Origin: Salifodinibacter halophilus
GTDB taxonomy: Bacteria > Pseudomonadota > Gammaproteobacteria > Nevskiales > Salinisphaeraceae
NCBI GenBank assembly: GCA_012999515.1
Contig: JABEEB010000001.1
Coordinates: 806,001-870,000, forward strand
Direction: 5' to 3'
DNA: 64,000 nucleotides
Positions 44,932 to 53,961 of this stretch are shown piece by piece. The notes beneath the pieces were generated by a model. The model saw only the letters and a list, made by a program, of their open reading frames with translations. It was not told the DNA's origin and ran no database searches. Positions within the stretch are counted from its first letter, which is position 1. Each line of letters opens with the position of its first letter. The translations under genes and the position numbers were made by a program.

Positions 44932-46005
44932 TTATCTGGATTTAATATCAGTCCAAAGCTGCTGAAACATATGTAAATTCTCGCCCTTGAGGCTCGGTGT
45001 AAAACGCAGGCGCTTCATCTGATTTTGCGTCGGCGTAATCGGCGGTTTTTGCAGTGATTTTTTAAGCATAGGCTGCGAAATCTCGTTCGGCGTGGCATAT
45101 GCGTTCCAGTTGGAGAGCTGCGCCCCGACCTTGGCTTTCAAGATGAAATTGATGAACTTGTGTGCAAGCTTGGGATGAGGGGCGTTGACCGGAATCGCCA
45201 TAGCATCAACCCAAAGCTCCCCTCCTTCCTTAGGTATGAAGTACTCGATATCCGAAAACGCCTCCGGGTTACGTTTCTTATAGAACATGTAGTCGCCGTT
45301 GAATGTCATACCCGCATCGGCGTTGCCGCGAGCGAGTTGTTGCAGAATCGGCGTACCTGAAACAAAACCATTAAAATTGGAACGAGTCTTGGTCTTGATC
45401 AGAAGTTGTGCGGCCTTCTTCCAGGATTTTTCGCCCTTACAACGCCAACCTATTCCCAGGTAGGCACAGGCAGCAGCAACTGTGACCTGACCGTCCGGAA
45501 TCAGTGCGAACGGGTTATCCGGATTGACACCACGATCGAAAAGGATCGACCAACTTTTCGGCACATCGGCAAGATCATCCGCATTGTAGGCGATACCTGT
45601 TGTACCCCACTGATACGGCACCGAATATCGATCTTGTGGATCGTAAGGCGGATCCCGAAATCTGGATTTGAGATTATCCAGGTTGGGAATCTCGTCATGA
45701 TTCAACGGTTGAATCAAATTCGTCTTGATTAGGCGTGGCACATAGTAATTGGATGGAAAAATAACGTCGTATTGGCTTGCTCCTCCGGAACGCAGCTTCG
45801 CGAAGAGCTGCGGATTCGAATCGTAAAAGCTTCGGACGACCTCGACGTCGTACTTTTTCTCGAACGCCTTGATGATGGCCGGATCCATATACTGCGACCA
45901 ATTAAACAAAAACAGCTTCTTCGCGCTCTGAGCGAAAACTGTTCCGCTTGCTAAGACAAGCCCGATCAAACAAAGCATCAGCCAGACGGCGCGTCGAAGT
46001 TTCAT
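44932..46005 (-). CDS. potF: Putrescine-type ABC transporter substrate-binding protein (PotF), copy 1
   Basis: A 357-residue periplasmic protein with a signal peptide (RAVWLMLCLIGLVLASGTVFA, cut before QSAKK). The PotD/PotF fold opens with LFLFNWSQYMDPAIIKAFEKKYDVEVV. Typical pocket regions are YDVIFPSNYYVPRLI, PYQWGTTGIAYNADD and DAGMTFNGDYMFYKK. GGAGAGG lies upstream of the ATG. It is a tandem paralogue of the next entry, with the same length and very high similarity over the whole chain. The two copies may bind different polyamines. Confidence 0.94.
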   Translation of the reverse strand: MKLRRAVWLMLCLIGLVLASGTVFAQSAKKLFLFNWSQYMDPAIIKAFEKKYDVEVVRSFYDSNPQLFAKLRSGGASQYDVIFPSNYYVPRLIKTNLIQPLNHDEIPNLDNLKSRFRDPPYDPQDRYSVPYQWGTTGIAYNADDLADVPKSWSILFDRGVNPDNPFALIPDGQVTVAAACAYLGIGWRCKGEKSWKKAAQLLIKTKTRSNFNGFVSGTPILQQLARGNADAGMTFNGDYMFYKKRNPEAFSDIEYFIPKEGGELWVDAMAIPVNAPHPKLAHKFINFILKAKVGAQLSNWNAYATPNEISQPMLKKSLQKPPITPTQNQMKRLRFTPSLKGENLHMFQQLWTDIKSR

Positions 46006-46057
46006 GTCATTACCTCTCCATCAGCTAAAAACATATAGCACCCATCGGCTACAAGGA

Positions 46058-47131
46058 TTAATTTGATTTGATTTCTGTCCAGAGCTGAGAGACGAAGTGA
46101 AGCTGCCCGCCTCGGAGGCTTGGCGTGAGGTGCAGCCGCTTCATCTGACTCGATGTGGGTGTAATCGGAGGTTTTCTCAGCACATCTCTGAGCATCGGCT
46201 GTGACAGCTTATTGGGCGTAGCGTAGTAGTTGTAGTTGGAGAGCTCCGCTCCAATCTCCGCTTTCAGGATGAAGTTTATAAACTTGTGCGCTAGCTTGGG
46301 ATGCGGCGCATTGGCGGGAATCGCCATGTTATCCACCCACAGCTCAGCACCCTCTTTGGGAATGATGTACTCAATATTCGCAAAACCCTGCGAATCTTCG
46401 CTTTTGGCGTGGACGTAGTCGCCATTATAAGTCATGCCAGCATCCAGATTGCCCCGTGCGAGTTGGCGCAGCGTCCGTGTTCCAGCTACAAAACCATTGA
46501 AATTCGGGCGATTCTTTGACTTTAGAAGTAACTTGCCAGCTTGCTTCCATTTTTTCCGACCAGTGCAGCTATAATCATTGCCCTGGTAGGCACAGGCGAC
46601 CCCCAACATCACTTGCCCATCAAGCGCTACTGAAAACGGATTTTTCGAGTTCACACTGGGGTCGAATATAATCGACCAACTTTTGGGCACATTCGACAAA
46701 TCTTCGGTGTTATAAGCGATGCCCGTCGTACCCCACTGATAAGGGACTGTGTATTTGTTGTGCGGATCATATTTCAGACCCCGAAACCTGGGTTTTAAGT
46801 TGTCCAGGTTAGGGATCTGGCTATGGTCAAGCTTCTGCAACAAGCCGCTTTTGACCATTCGGGGTACGTAATAATTCGACGGCACGACGATGTCATATTG
46901 GCTAGCACCGCCGGCACGCAGCTTGGAAAAAAGCGCAGGCATCGAATTGTAGTGACTGCGCACAACATCAACCTTATATTCTTCCTCAAATTTTTTTATA
47001 ATGGAAGGTTTAATGTAGTACGACCAATTAAAAATAAAAAGTTTTTGCGCATCTTTTGAAAAACTCGGAGAAAAAGCCAACATTAAGATTAATGAACAGA
47101 GTAAGACCCCTATTCTTCGGAATATTTTCAT
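46058..47131 (-). CDS. potF: Putrescine-type ABC transporter substrate-binding protein (PotF), copy 2
   Basis: A 357-residue paralogue of the preceding protein, first in transcription order. The signal peptide (LLCSLILMLAFSPSFS) precedes KDAQKLFIFNWSYYIKPSII. It retains the ligand-pocket regions YDIVVPSNYYVPRMV, PYQWGTTGIAYNTEDL and DAGMTYNGDYVHAK. The gene is 52 bases from copy 1 and 67 from the permease gene upstream, so it is co-transcribed. It uses more A and T in the first part than copy 1. No strong Shine-Dalgarno site is visible, so relative expression may differ. Confidence 0.94.
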   Translation of the reverse strand: MKIFRRIGVLLCSLILMLAFSPSFSKDAQKLFIFNWSYYIKPSIIKKFEEEYKVDVVRSHYNSMPALFSKLRAGGASQYDIVVPSNYYVPRMVKSGLLQKLDHSQIPNLDNLKPRFRGLKYDPHNKYTVPYQWGTTGIAYNTEDLSNVPKSWSIIFDPSVNSKNPFSVALDGQVMLGVACAYQGNDYSCTGRKKWKQAGKLLLKSKNRPNFNGFVAGTRTLRQLARGNLDAGMTYNGDYVHAKSEDSQGFANIEYIIPKEGAELWVDNMAIPANAPHPKLAHKFINFILKAEIGAELSNYNYYATPNKLSQPMLRDVLRKPPITPTSSQMKRLHLTPSLRGGQLHFVSQLWTEIKSN

Positions 47132-47198
47132 GACTTTGATACTCGTTCAGTGTGATGCAACTATTCCAGCCGTTGGAAGCTATGGACTAGCTTATAAC

Positions 47199-48011
47199 CT
47201 AATCTTTGCGGGCAACTGATGCCCGTACGTATTGAAAGGCCAAGCAAATTGCTGCAGCTGCAAACACAGCACCAATCATGACCGCGGCGATGGCATTGAC
47301 CTCGGGTGTTATCCCTTTTTTGATCGCACTCCAAATGTAGATCGGCAGCGTCGTGCTTTGCGGGCCGGCAGTAAAGAAGCTGATGACAAAGTCGTCGATC
47401 GATAGCGTGAACGCAAGGAAAAACGCAGAGATAATAGCCGGCTGTAGCAGCGGTAACAGAAAAAACCAAACTCGTTGCAGGCTATTAGCATAAAGATCGT
47501 GGCAGGCATCAAATAACCTCGCATCGAGTCCAACCATACGCGAATAGATCAGCAGTGCCACAAACGGCACCTGAAAGCTGATGTGCGCGATGATCATGGT
47601 CCCCAAACCGGGCTCTAGAACCCCGAGTTGCCGATAGATGGTCGTAAAAAAAGTCATCTCAGAAATGCCATAGACTATATCCGGCATTATGATCGGCAGA
47701 TAAATCAACCAAATCAGCCAGCCCAGCCTCCGGCTACGATAGATATACATGCCGTAACCCAGCATCGTGCCCAACAGCGTGGCGATACATGAGGATACGA
47801 TAGCCAGCAATAAGCTTTTCTTGAACGCACTGATAACGGCGTTATCGGCAAAAAGCCGCGTATACCATTTCAACGTGGCGTGCGTGAAGTTGGCCGCGGT
47901 GTTGGCGTCATTGAATGAAAACAGCACCACTACGGCTAGTGGCGCATACAGGAAAACGAGGACCAGATACCAGAACCCTCGTAGACTAATGTTAAAGCCA
48001 CGGGCCGGCAT
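47199..48011 (-). CDS. potI: Polyamine ABC transporter permease (PotI/PotC)
   Basis: A 270-residue inner-membrane permease with six helices. It begins FNISLRGFWYLVLVFLYAPLAVVVLFSFND, the typical PotC/PotI start. It has the EAA-loop region LFDACHDLYANSLQRVWFFLLPLLQPAII and the family segment LSIDDFVISFFTAGPQSTTLPIYIWS. The start at 48011 (MPARGF) is chosen because it forms a one-base overlap TGATG with the potH stop. The 38 extra codons upstream are low-complexity and unlike the family. Confidence 0.94.
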   Translation of the reverse strand: MPARGFNISLRGFWYLVLVFLYAPLAVVVLFSFNDANTAANFTHATLKWYTRLFADNAVISAFKKSLLLAIVSSCIATLLGTMLGYGMYIYRSRRLGWLIWLIYLPIIMPDIVYGISEMTFFTTIYRQLGVLEPGLGTMIIAHISFQVPFVALLIYSRMVGLDARLFDACHDLYANSLQRVWFFLLPLLQPAIISAFFLAFTLSIDDFVISFFTAGPQSTTLPIYIWSAIKKGITPEVNAIAAVMIGAVFAAAAICLAFQYVRASVARKD

Positions 48012-48949
48012 CACAGCACCACGTCGACGCCGCCGCCCAAACGGCGTGAAACCCGCCGCAATGCCTGCAGGCCGGCCAGTGTTGCCAGAATCATGATCAA
48101 CGCGCCCGCCGCTCCCAGCGGCCAATTCGAGGCACTGGCAAACTGTTCGGCGACGAAATTGCCGATCATCATCGATTTACCGCCACCCAGTAATTTGGGG
48201 ATGACATACATACCAAACGCGGGGATCGAAACCAGCACGGTGCCGGCCACCAACCCCGGCAGTGTCTGCGGCAGCACTGCATGGATAAAGGCCCGTACAG
48301 GCCCGGCGCGCAGATCGCGGGCAGCTTCTACTTGGCTATGATCCAGCCGCTCAAAACTCGCGTAGAGTGGTAAAACCATAAACGGCAGAAAGTTATAAAC
48401 CAGCCCTAGCACAACCGCGAACTGGGACGGAAACAAACCCATCTGCGAACTGACCAGCCCCATCTGGGTAGCCAAGTTGGCGATCGGAGCGCCCGGAGCC
48501 AGAATATTCATCCAGCCCACGGCACGGATCACCTGGTTGGTCCACGACGGCACGACAACCATCAATAGCATGAGCGGTCGCAAATGGACGGGCTTTGTCG
48601 TGATGTAGAACGCGACGGGGTAAGCGATCACCACTACCAGCAAAGTTGAGAGCACGGTCTGCCAGATCGATCGCACCAACGTGTACAAGTTACCCGGACT
48701 CCAGCCGAGAAACCCAAAACCGGCGAGTTGCTTGAACGAGTGCAGCGTCAGCGGCATCTGCGGTAAGCCATACTCGCCGTTGGTCATGAAGGCAATGCCG
48801 ATCAGATAGATGCTGGGGAGGACCATGAATAAAACGATCCAAGCCACACCAGGCGATATAATCCCGATCAAATGCCAAGTGTCACGTCCCAGGCGTGGCC
48901 CGAGCGGTCGCAGTTTCAGTCGGGTTGCGATGGTCGCGCGACTACTCAC
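48011..48949 (-). CDS. potH: Polyamine ABC transporter permease (PotH/PotB)
   Basis: A 312-residue permease that partners PotI. After a short basic N-terminus it has GIISPGVAWIVLFMVLPSIYLIG and an EAA loop (RLDHSQVEAARDLRAGPVRAFIHAVLPQTLPGLV). PAFGMYVIPKLLGGGKSMMIGNF is the usual PotB/PotH signature. The frame is open further upstream, but those residues overlap potG and look non-native. GTG at 48949 overlaps the potG stop (GTGAGTAG), so translational coupling sets the start. Confidence 0.94.
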   Translation of the reverse strand: MSSRATIATRLKLRPLGPRLGRDTWHLIGIISPGVAWIVLFMVLPSIYLIGIAFMTNGEYGLPQMPLTLHSFKQLAGFGFLGWSPGNLYTLVRSIWQTVLSTLLVVVIAYPVAFYITTKPVHLRPLMLLMVVVPSWTNQVIRAVGWMNILAPGAPIANLATQMGLVSSQMGLFPSQFAVVLGLVYNFLPFMVLPLYASFERLDHSQVEAARDLRAGPVRAFIHAVLPQTLPGLVAGTVLVSIPAFGMYVIPKLLGGGKSMMIGNFVAEQFASASNWPLGAAGALIMILATLAGLQALRRVSRRLGGGVDVVL

Positions 48950-50087
48950 GGAGCGATACCATGCCGCCCGACTCGATGCTGGCTGTGACTTTATCGCCGA
49001 TCTCGTACATGGCTTGGCCGTAGTTATTGCAGGTGGCCTTAACCTCGGTATCACCGCAAGCCAGGGTGTACTCGCCCACGCTACCGCGATAAAGCCGCTC
49101 GATGATTTCGGCATCAAATTGGTTATCACCATCCGCCGACCCCGAACTCAACGTAATAGTCTCGGGCCGGATCAAGACGTGCGTGCCAACTTCGAAGCGG
49201 CCACCCAAAACACCTAGCGGTGTAGTCACACTGACCTCGTCGCGCTCGTAAATCGGAAACAGATTGTTGTGCCCCATAAAGCGCGCTACGAACATATTCT
49301 CGGGGTGCTCGTAGAGCGCCTGCGGCGAACCGACCTGCTGGATTACGCCGGCATCAAGCACCGCGATCCGATCGCTCATGACCATGGCTTCCTGCTGATC
49401 ATGGGTAACGAACACAAAGGTCATACCAAGGCGCTGCTGGATGCGCCGCAGCTCGACTTGGAGCGCCCCACGCAGGCCAGCATCCAACGCTGAAAGCGGC
49501 TCGTCGAGCAACAATACTTCGGGTTCATTGATCAGCGCCCGCGCCAGTGCAATGCGTTGCTTCTGACCACCGGAAAGCTGTTCCACCCGGCGTTCTAACA
49601 GCGGCTCGATCTGAATGAACGCTGCGGTTTGGTCAACACGCTTACGAATTTGCGACTTTTTGACGCCGCGCATGCGCAATCCAAAACCAATGTTTTCGCG
49701 CACGTTCAAATGGGGAAACAAGGCATACGATTGAAAAACCGTATTAACGTTCCTCTTATGAGGCGGAGTCCGGGTGATCGAGCGGCCGCCAACAGCTGCA
49801 TCACCGCTGCTAGGATGCTCAAGCCCGGCGAGGATGCGCAACAGAGTGGTCTTGCCACAGCCGGACGGCCCAAGCAGAGTAAAGAATTCGCCTGAGGCTA
49901 TATCCAGATCGATGGCTTGGAGTGCAGACACCTCGCCATCGAACGTTTTGGTCAAGCCGCGCAGCGCTATGCCGACCTGCGGGTCAGCCCCGCCGGCAGC
50001 CATAACCTTTTCAGCCTCATCAGCCCCGCCATGAGCGGCTTTATCCGAATGCGCGTCAGAACTTTTAAAGTCTGAAGTGACAGCCAT
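48942..50087 (-). CDS. potG: Polyamine ABC transporter ATP-binding protein (PotG/PotA)
   Basis: A 381-residue ATPase. Walker A is GPSGCGKTT (about residues 73-81), the signature LSGGQKQR, Walker B VLLLDEPLSALD, and the switch histidine FVTHDQQEAM. The C-terminal TOBE domain (residues about 285-381) includes LIRPETITL. A 40-residue charged extension precedes the domain. It powers polyamine import with PotH, PotI and either PotF. The gene lies 36 bases after puuB in transcription order and is coupled to potH. Confidence 0.95.
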   Translation of the reverse strand: MAVTSDFKSSDAHSDKAAHGGADEAEKVMAAGGADPQVGIALRGLTKTFDGEVSALQAIDLDIASGEFFTLLGPSGCGKTTLLRILAGLEHPSSGDAAVGGRSITRTPPHKRNVNTVFQSYALFPHLNVRENIGFGLRMRGVKKSQIRKRVDQTAAFIQIEPLLERRVEQLSGGQKQRIALARALINEPEVLLLDEPLSALDAGLRGALQVELRRIQQRLGMTFVFVTHDQQEAMVMSDRIAVLDAGVIQQVGSPQALYEHPENMFVARFMGHNNLFPIYERDEVSVTTPLGVLGGRFEVGTHVLIRPETITLSSGSADGDNQFDAEIIERLYRGSVGEYTLACGDTEVKATCNNYGQAMYEIGDKVTASIESGGMVSLRE

Positions 50088-50123
50088 AAAGACTCCGTAG
50101 CGGTGGCGTAGCGAAACCGATCA

Positions 50124-51404
50124 TCAAAGCCAATCACGCATTCGATAAAAATTAGTAGCCAAGACGAGCAACGGTGTCCGCAAACGGTCTCCGCCGGGAA
50201 AACGCCGATGGTCTAACTTGGTGTACAGATCGAAACGTTCGGCTTGGCCCGCGATCGCCTCACCGATCAGCTTGCCACTAAGCCCAGCAAATGCCATGCC
50301 ATGTCCGGAATAGCCCTGAGCGAAATACACGTTGCTGTCCAGACGGCCAAGGTGTGGCGCACGGTTGCGGGTGACGCCAACCAGCCCACCCCATTGGTGA
50401 GTGGAGTCAACTCCTTCGAGCGCAGGAAATAAACGCTGCAGTTTGGCTACCATTCGGGCGCGAAGCCGTCGAGGGGCACGGTTGCCGTAGCTCACCTGTC
50501 CGCCGTAAAGCATCCGGCGGTCTTCGGATAAGTGGTAATAGTCTAAGACAAAATTGCTATCGGCTACTGCATTATCGTACGGCAACGTCTGTGCGACCTG
50601 ATGAGCCGACAGCGGCTGTGTGGCAACCATGTAGTTTTTTACAGGCATCAACTTGTCGCGCAGATTGGGTGCCAACTCCGAACTTAGATATGCGTTGCCT
50701 GCCAACACGACAAAATCTGCTGTTAAGGTTCCATCCGCTGCTGTGAGTTGAGCAGGGCGACCGTGTGTCAAACGCTCAACCCTGCTCGCCTCGAAAATAC
50801 GCGCGCCTGCAGCCTGCGCGGCGCGTGCAAGCCCGAGTGTGTAATTGAGCGGGTGAAGATGACCACTGTTCGGATCATATAGGCCACCGAGATAGGCCGG
50901 ACTACGAACACGCTCCCACAGCGCATCACGATCTAGTGATACAAGATCCTCGTCACCGTAAATGTCACGCATGTGTTGCTGGGTTCGGGACAAAGCGCGT
51001 AATTGGCGCGGTTTGGCCGCGACATCGATAGCGCCCCACTGGAGATTACAATCAATCGCGTATCGCCGCACTCGATCTGCGGTTAAACGCACCGCTTCAC
51101 GGGACATTTCCCACGCTTGACGCGCTGCATCCAAGCCGACGGACTTTGCGATCACATCCATGTCAGTGCCGAATCCACTGAGGATCTGCCCACCGCTACG
51201 GCCGGAGGCCCCCCAGCCGATGCTATGAGCTTCGATAAGGGCGACATCGTAGCCCTGTTCGGCAAGATACAGTGCAGCCGAACAACCAGTCACACCACCA
51301 CCGACTACGGCGACATCAGCTTGGTGAGCGCCGACAAGTGCTTCCGTGTCCGCAAGCTCAATCCGAGCCGAATCCTGGTAAAAGGAATTACTGTCTGCCG
51401 CCAT
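50124..51404 (-). CDS. puuB: FAD-dependent gamma-glutamylputrescine oxidoreductase (PuuB-like), copy 2
   Basis: A 426-residue DAO-family flavoprotein. The FAD motif is VAVVGGGVTGCSAALYLAEQGY, followed by IGWGASGRSGGQILSGFGTD and the C-terminal YFAQGYSGHGMAFAG. It is the first gene of the minus-strand operon puuB-potG-potH-potI-potF-potF-puuA. The operator-like TATGTGATCACATA is 77 bases before the ATG. No good ribosome-binding site is seen. The protein oxidises the gamma-glutamyl amine made by the last gene of the operon. Confidence 0.92.
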   Translation of the reverse strand: MAADSNSFYQDSARIELADTEALVGAHQADVAVVGGGVTGCSAALYLAEQGYDVALIEAHSIGWGASGRSGGQILSGFGTDMDVIAKSVGLDAARQAWEMSREAVRLTADRVRRYAIDCNLQWGAIDVAAKPRQLRALSRTQQHMRDIYGDEDLVSLDRDALWERVRSPAYLGGLYDPNSGHLHPLNYTLGLARAAQAAGARIFEASRVERLTHGRPAQLTAADGTLTADFVVLAGNAYLSSELAPNLRDKLMPVKNYMVATQPLSAHQVAQTLPYDNAVADSNFVLDYYHLSEDRRMLYGGQVSYGNRAPRRLRARMVAKLQRLFPALEGVDSTHQWGGLVGVTRNRAPHLGRLDSNVYFAQGYSGHGMAFAGLSGKLIGEAIAGQAERFDLYTKLDHRRFPGGDRLRTPLLVLATNFYRMRDWL

Positions 51405-51480
51405 GTTCTATAGCGTGTTTTGCGAACTCGGCATATCTTTTACCCGCCGATTTGTGAGTGTTTCAAGAGCCACATCTTCT

Positions 51481-51494
51481 TATGTGATCACATA
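51481..51494. promoter_or_regulatory. Palindromic operator upstream of puuB-pot-puuA operon
   Basis: TATGTGATCACATA is a perfect 14-base palindrome. Its core TGTGATCACA recurs at 53919-53928 and 55526-55535, always in control regions of the polyamine cluster. It is probably the binding site of the local GntR regulator. Confidence 0.65.
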
Positions 51495-52370
51495 TCACAC
51501 TCTTTCTAGAAGAGCGTCAAAGCAACTTTAGTCGGAGTCTTTAAGGGGCCGTGGAAAAGTCGATCAATCCGCGCAATAACAAGTGCAAGAAAGTGCATTT
51601 AAAAAACCAAATCTGTGCGCAGGTCCAGCTGCTGAGCAATCGTCGCTGTTTTCCTGTTCGCCAGACGAGGTATTTGTTCCCGGCCAATCACCCATTGGCA
51701 GCAGTTTTGCGCCTTTGTCGAAGTTGAGCTCGAGCAGCCCCACCAAACACCAACTGTTATCGGAGCAGATAAAACCAAGACCATTAGTGTTATCACGCCA
51801 CCTGTGGCCCAGAACACTAACGGCCGACGCACATGTATCGACCAACGGGAGATCTATCCCCCAGGCACAACCAATCCATCAATACAATGGGCAAGCTCGC
51901 GATCAACGTAGAGGCTGATGTGCGGCGCCCTTGGCATTACGGAGCCGCCTGATGGCGGTCACTGAACTCGCGCGGGTGCACGTTACACGCCGGACCGGAC
52001 AATTCTGCAATAGCAGCCATTTTCCGCGATCGCCGGGACGCGCCGACTAAGCTTTTCGCCAAGCGTTATACGGCCGCAGACACCCGTACACTAGGACCTC
52101 TAACGCCTTGTACGACCAGCCTTTCCGGATCGGCGCCAGCCCCTGTTAGCGATTCACATCGATGTAAATATGCCATAGCTGACTGACAGATCGCGCTATT
52201 TGCCGACGTTTTCGGGAAGCTTTGACGATCTGCCGGCCGGCCACAAACAAGGCATACCTCTTTGACACGGCGAACAGGTTTCGATCTGCGCGTATTATTT
52301 ATCAGCCAATTGCATCTGAGCAACAAAACACGACTAGTGTTAACACATCCACCGAAAAGCCAATTCTGAA
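51495..52370. other. Gene-poor stretch with small ORFs and repeat D copy 2
   Basis: Between puuB and the aldehyde dehydrogenase no gene is firmly supported. A 77-codon minus-strand ORF (51599-51832) starts with a membrane-anchor-like segment (VFWATGGVITLMVLVLSAPI), but its tail has no recognisable domain. An overlapping 93-codon ORF in another frame competes with it. Repeat D copy 2 occupies 52200-52345. Confidence 0.45.
52200..52345. repeat. Degenerate repeat D, copy 2
   Basis: This is the partner of 39480-39625. On the minus strand, an 86-codon ORF from 52326 reads VCLVCGRPADRQSFPK with further cysteines (SAICQSA). This weakly recalls the short DUF2256 zinc-ribbon proteins (CxVCxRP...YCSxxC), but the fit is poor. 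It is likely a decayed gene end or element. Confidence 0.45.
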
Positions 52371-53747
52371 CTAGCCGGTAATCATGAGCGATTTGACGTT
52401 AACGAACTCGCGCATACCGAACCCGCCGTGCTCGCGGCCATAGCCGCTTTCCTTGACGCCACCAAACGGCAGTTCGGCCTGAGCCATGTTATAGCCGTTG
52501 ATATTGATCATGCCGGTTTCAAACAGATCGCGCGCGATTTGCGTAGCGCGCTCAGTGTCCTGGGAAAACAAGCCGCCGCCTAGCCCGAAACGGGAATCGT
52601 TCGCCACACGAATGGCTTGCGCTTCATCGGAGACTCGGATCAATGAGGCGACCGGCCCGAACAACTCTTCATCATAGGCCGCCATGCCAGGTTCGACATT
52701 CTCTAAAAGAGTAACCGGATAGAAAAACCCGGGACCATCAGGCAACTCACCGCCCAGCGAGCATCGCGCTCCCTCGGCGACCGATCGCATGACTTGATCA
52801 TGCAGCGTGTCGCGCAGATCGGCGCGGGCTAATGGGCCAAGCTGAGTGTTCGGATCGGTCGGATCGCCATAGTCGATCGCAGCGAGCTGGTCCAGAAATT
52901 TGGTGCGGAATTCATCATAGACCGAGTCGACCACGATAAAGCGCTTAGCGGCGATACAAGTCTGCCCTCCGTTGTAAATTCGACCCTGAACGCAGTCGGC
53001 GACCGCCGCATCGATATCAGCATCGGCCAGGACTATATAGGCATCGTTACTGCCTAGCTCCAGAACGGATTTTTTTAGGCACTCACCCGCTTTCGATCCG
53101 ACAGCACGACCCGCGGCGGGGCTGCCAGTCAGAGTGACGCCGCAGACCTTATCGTGCCCGATCAGCCTTTCGGTTTGAGCGTTATCGATCAATAGCACGG
53201 TGAAAACGCTTTCAGGCAAACCAGCTTCGACAAACAATTTTTCCAACGCTAAGGCCATCCCCCAGACATTGGGAGCATGTTTGAGCAGCACAGTGTTGCC
53301 AGCAACAATGCTGGCTATCGCATAGCGCACCACCTGATACATCGGAAAATTCCAAGGCTGGATGCCAAGGATTACGCCGAGCGGTTGGTACGTGATCAGG
53401 CCACGGCCGCCATCAAAAGCACGTTCTTCATCCCCGAGTATGGTGTGGGCGTGCTCGGCACTATAGTCACAGATGGCGGCACAAAGCTCGATTTCACCGC
53501 CGCCTTGGGAGATCGGCTTGCCCATCTCCAATGTCATCAGCTGGGTAAACTCATCGGCACGTTCGCGCAGCAGTCGGCCAATGCTGCGCACAATTTGGCA
53601 ACGCTCAGCCAATGGCGTCTGCCGCCACCATTCAAAGGCTTTGTGCGTTTCGACCACTCTGGCGTCGGCCTCAGCATCACTCATTAATTCATAAGTTGAG
53701 ATCGGCTCACCATTGGCTGGATTAATAGTCTGTTGAGTGGCTGCCAT
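52371..53747 (-). CDS. sad: NAD(P)-dependent succinate-semialdehyde dehydrogenase (Sad/GabD type)
   Basis: A 458-residue aldehyde dehydrogenase. The catalytic cysteine is C264 (YNGGQTCIAAKRF) and the general base E230 (VLELGSNDAYIV). N133 is in PWNFP and K156 contacts the cofactor. The length and the INPANGEPISTYE start match YneI/Sad, which oxidises succinate semialdehyde to succinate, the last step of putrescine and GABA breakdown. It might also serve the PuuC step on gamma-glutamyl-aminobutyraldehyde, since no other puuC is in the window. AAGGAGAG precedes the ATG. It is divergent from puuD across 214 bases. Confidence 0.9.
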   Translation of the reverse strand: MAATQQTINPANGEPISTYELMSDAEADARVVETHKAFEWWRQTPLAERCQIVRSIGRLLRERADEFTQLMTLEMGKPISQGGGEIELCAAICDYSAEHAHTILGDEERAFDGGRGLITYQPLGVILGIQPWNFPMYQVVRYAIASIVAGNTVLLKHAPNVWGMALALEKLFVEAGLPESVFTVLLIDNAQTERLIGHDKVCGVTLTGSPAAGRAVGSKAGECLKKSVLELGSNDAYIVLADADIDAAVADCVQGRIYNGGQTCIAAKRFIVVDSVYDEFRTKFLDQLAAIDYGDPTDPNTQLGPLARADLRDTLHDQVMRSVAEGARCSLGGELPDGPGFFYPVTLLENVEPGMAAYDEELFGPVASLIRVSDEAQAIRVANDSRFGLGGGLFSQDTERATQIARDLFETGMININGYNMAQAELPFGGVKESGYGREHGGFGMREFVNVKSLMITG

Positions 53748-53918
53748 AAGGCTCTCCTTTTAGGTAACTAATATACCGATAACGGCTACCAGTGATTGGG
53801 AGTAATGATAAAAGATTAGCCAACAAACGCGCGGCGAGCACCGTGTCAAGTACACGCCCTATTCCCTTGTTTGAGATTGCACCGAGCACGCTCATGCCGT
53901 ATTGATCATCTTCGCTAA

Positions 53919-53928
53919 TGTGATCACA
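53919..53928. promoter_or_regulatory. TGTGATCACA palindrome in the sad/puuD divergent promoter
   Basis: The core decamer lies 33 bases before the puuD ATG and 171 before the sad ATG. It is identical to the cores at 51483-51492 and 55526-55535. It is the probable shared operator of the polyamine regulon. Confidence 0.6.
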
Positions 53929-53961
53929 ATTGCGAATATATGTGAACCCCGGAGCACCCTG

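Noticed and set aside
48012-48125. N-terminal extension of PotI upstream of 48011
   Set aside because: It is arginine- and glycine-rich sequence inside potH. The TGATG junction gives a better start.
48950-49132. N-terminal extension of PotH upstream of 48949
   Set aside because: It lies inside potG, is unlike PotH family N-termini, and the GTG overlap with the potG stop is the natural start.
51481-51494. CRP-type site (TGTGA-N6-TCACA)
   Set aside because: The half-sites are fused with no six-base spacer in all three copies, so a CRP dimer would not fit. A GntR-type operator is more likely.
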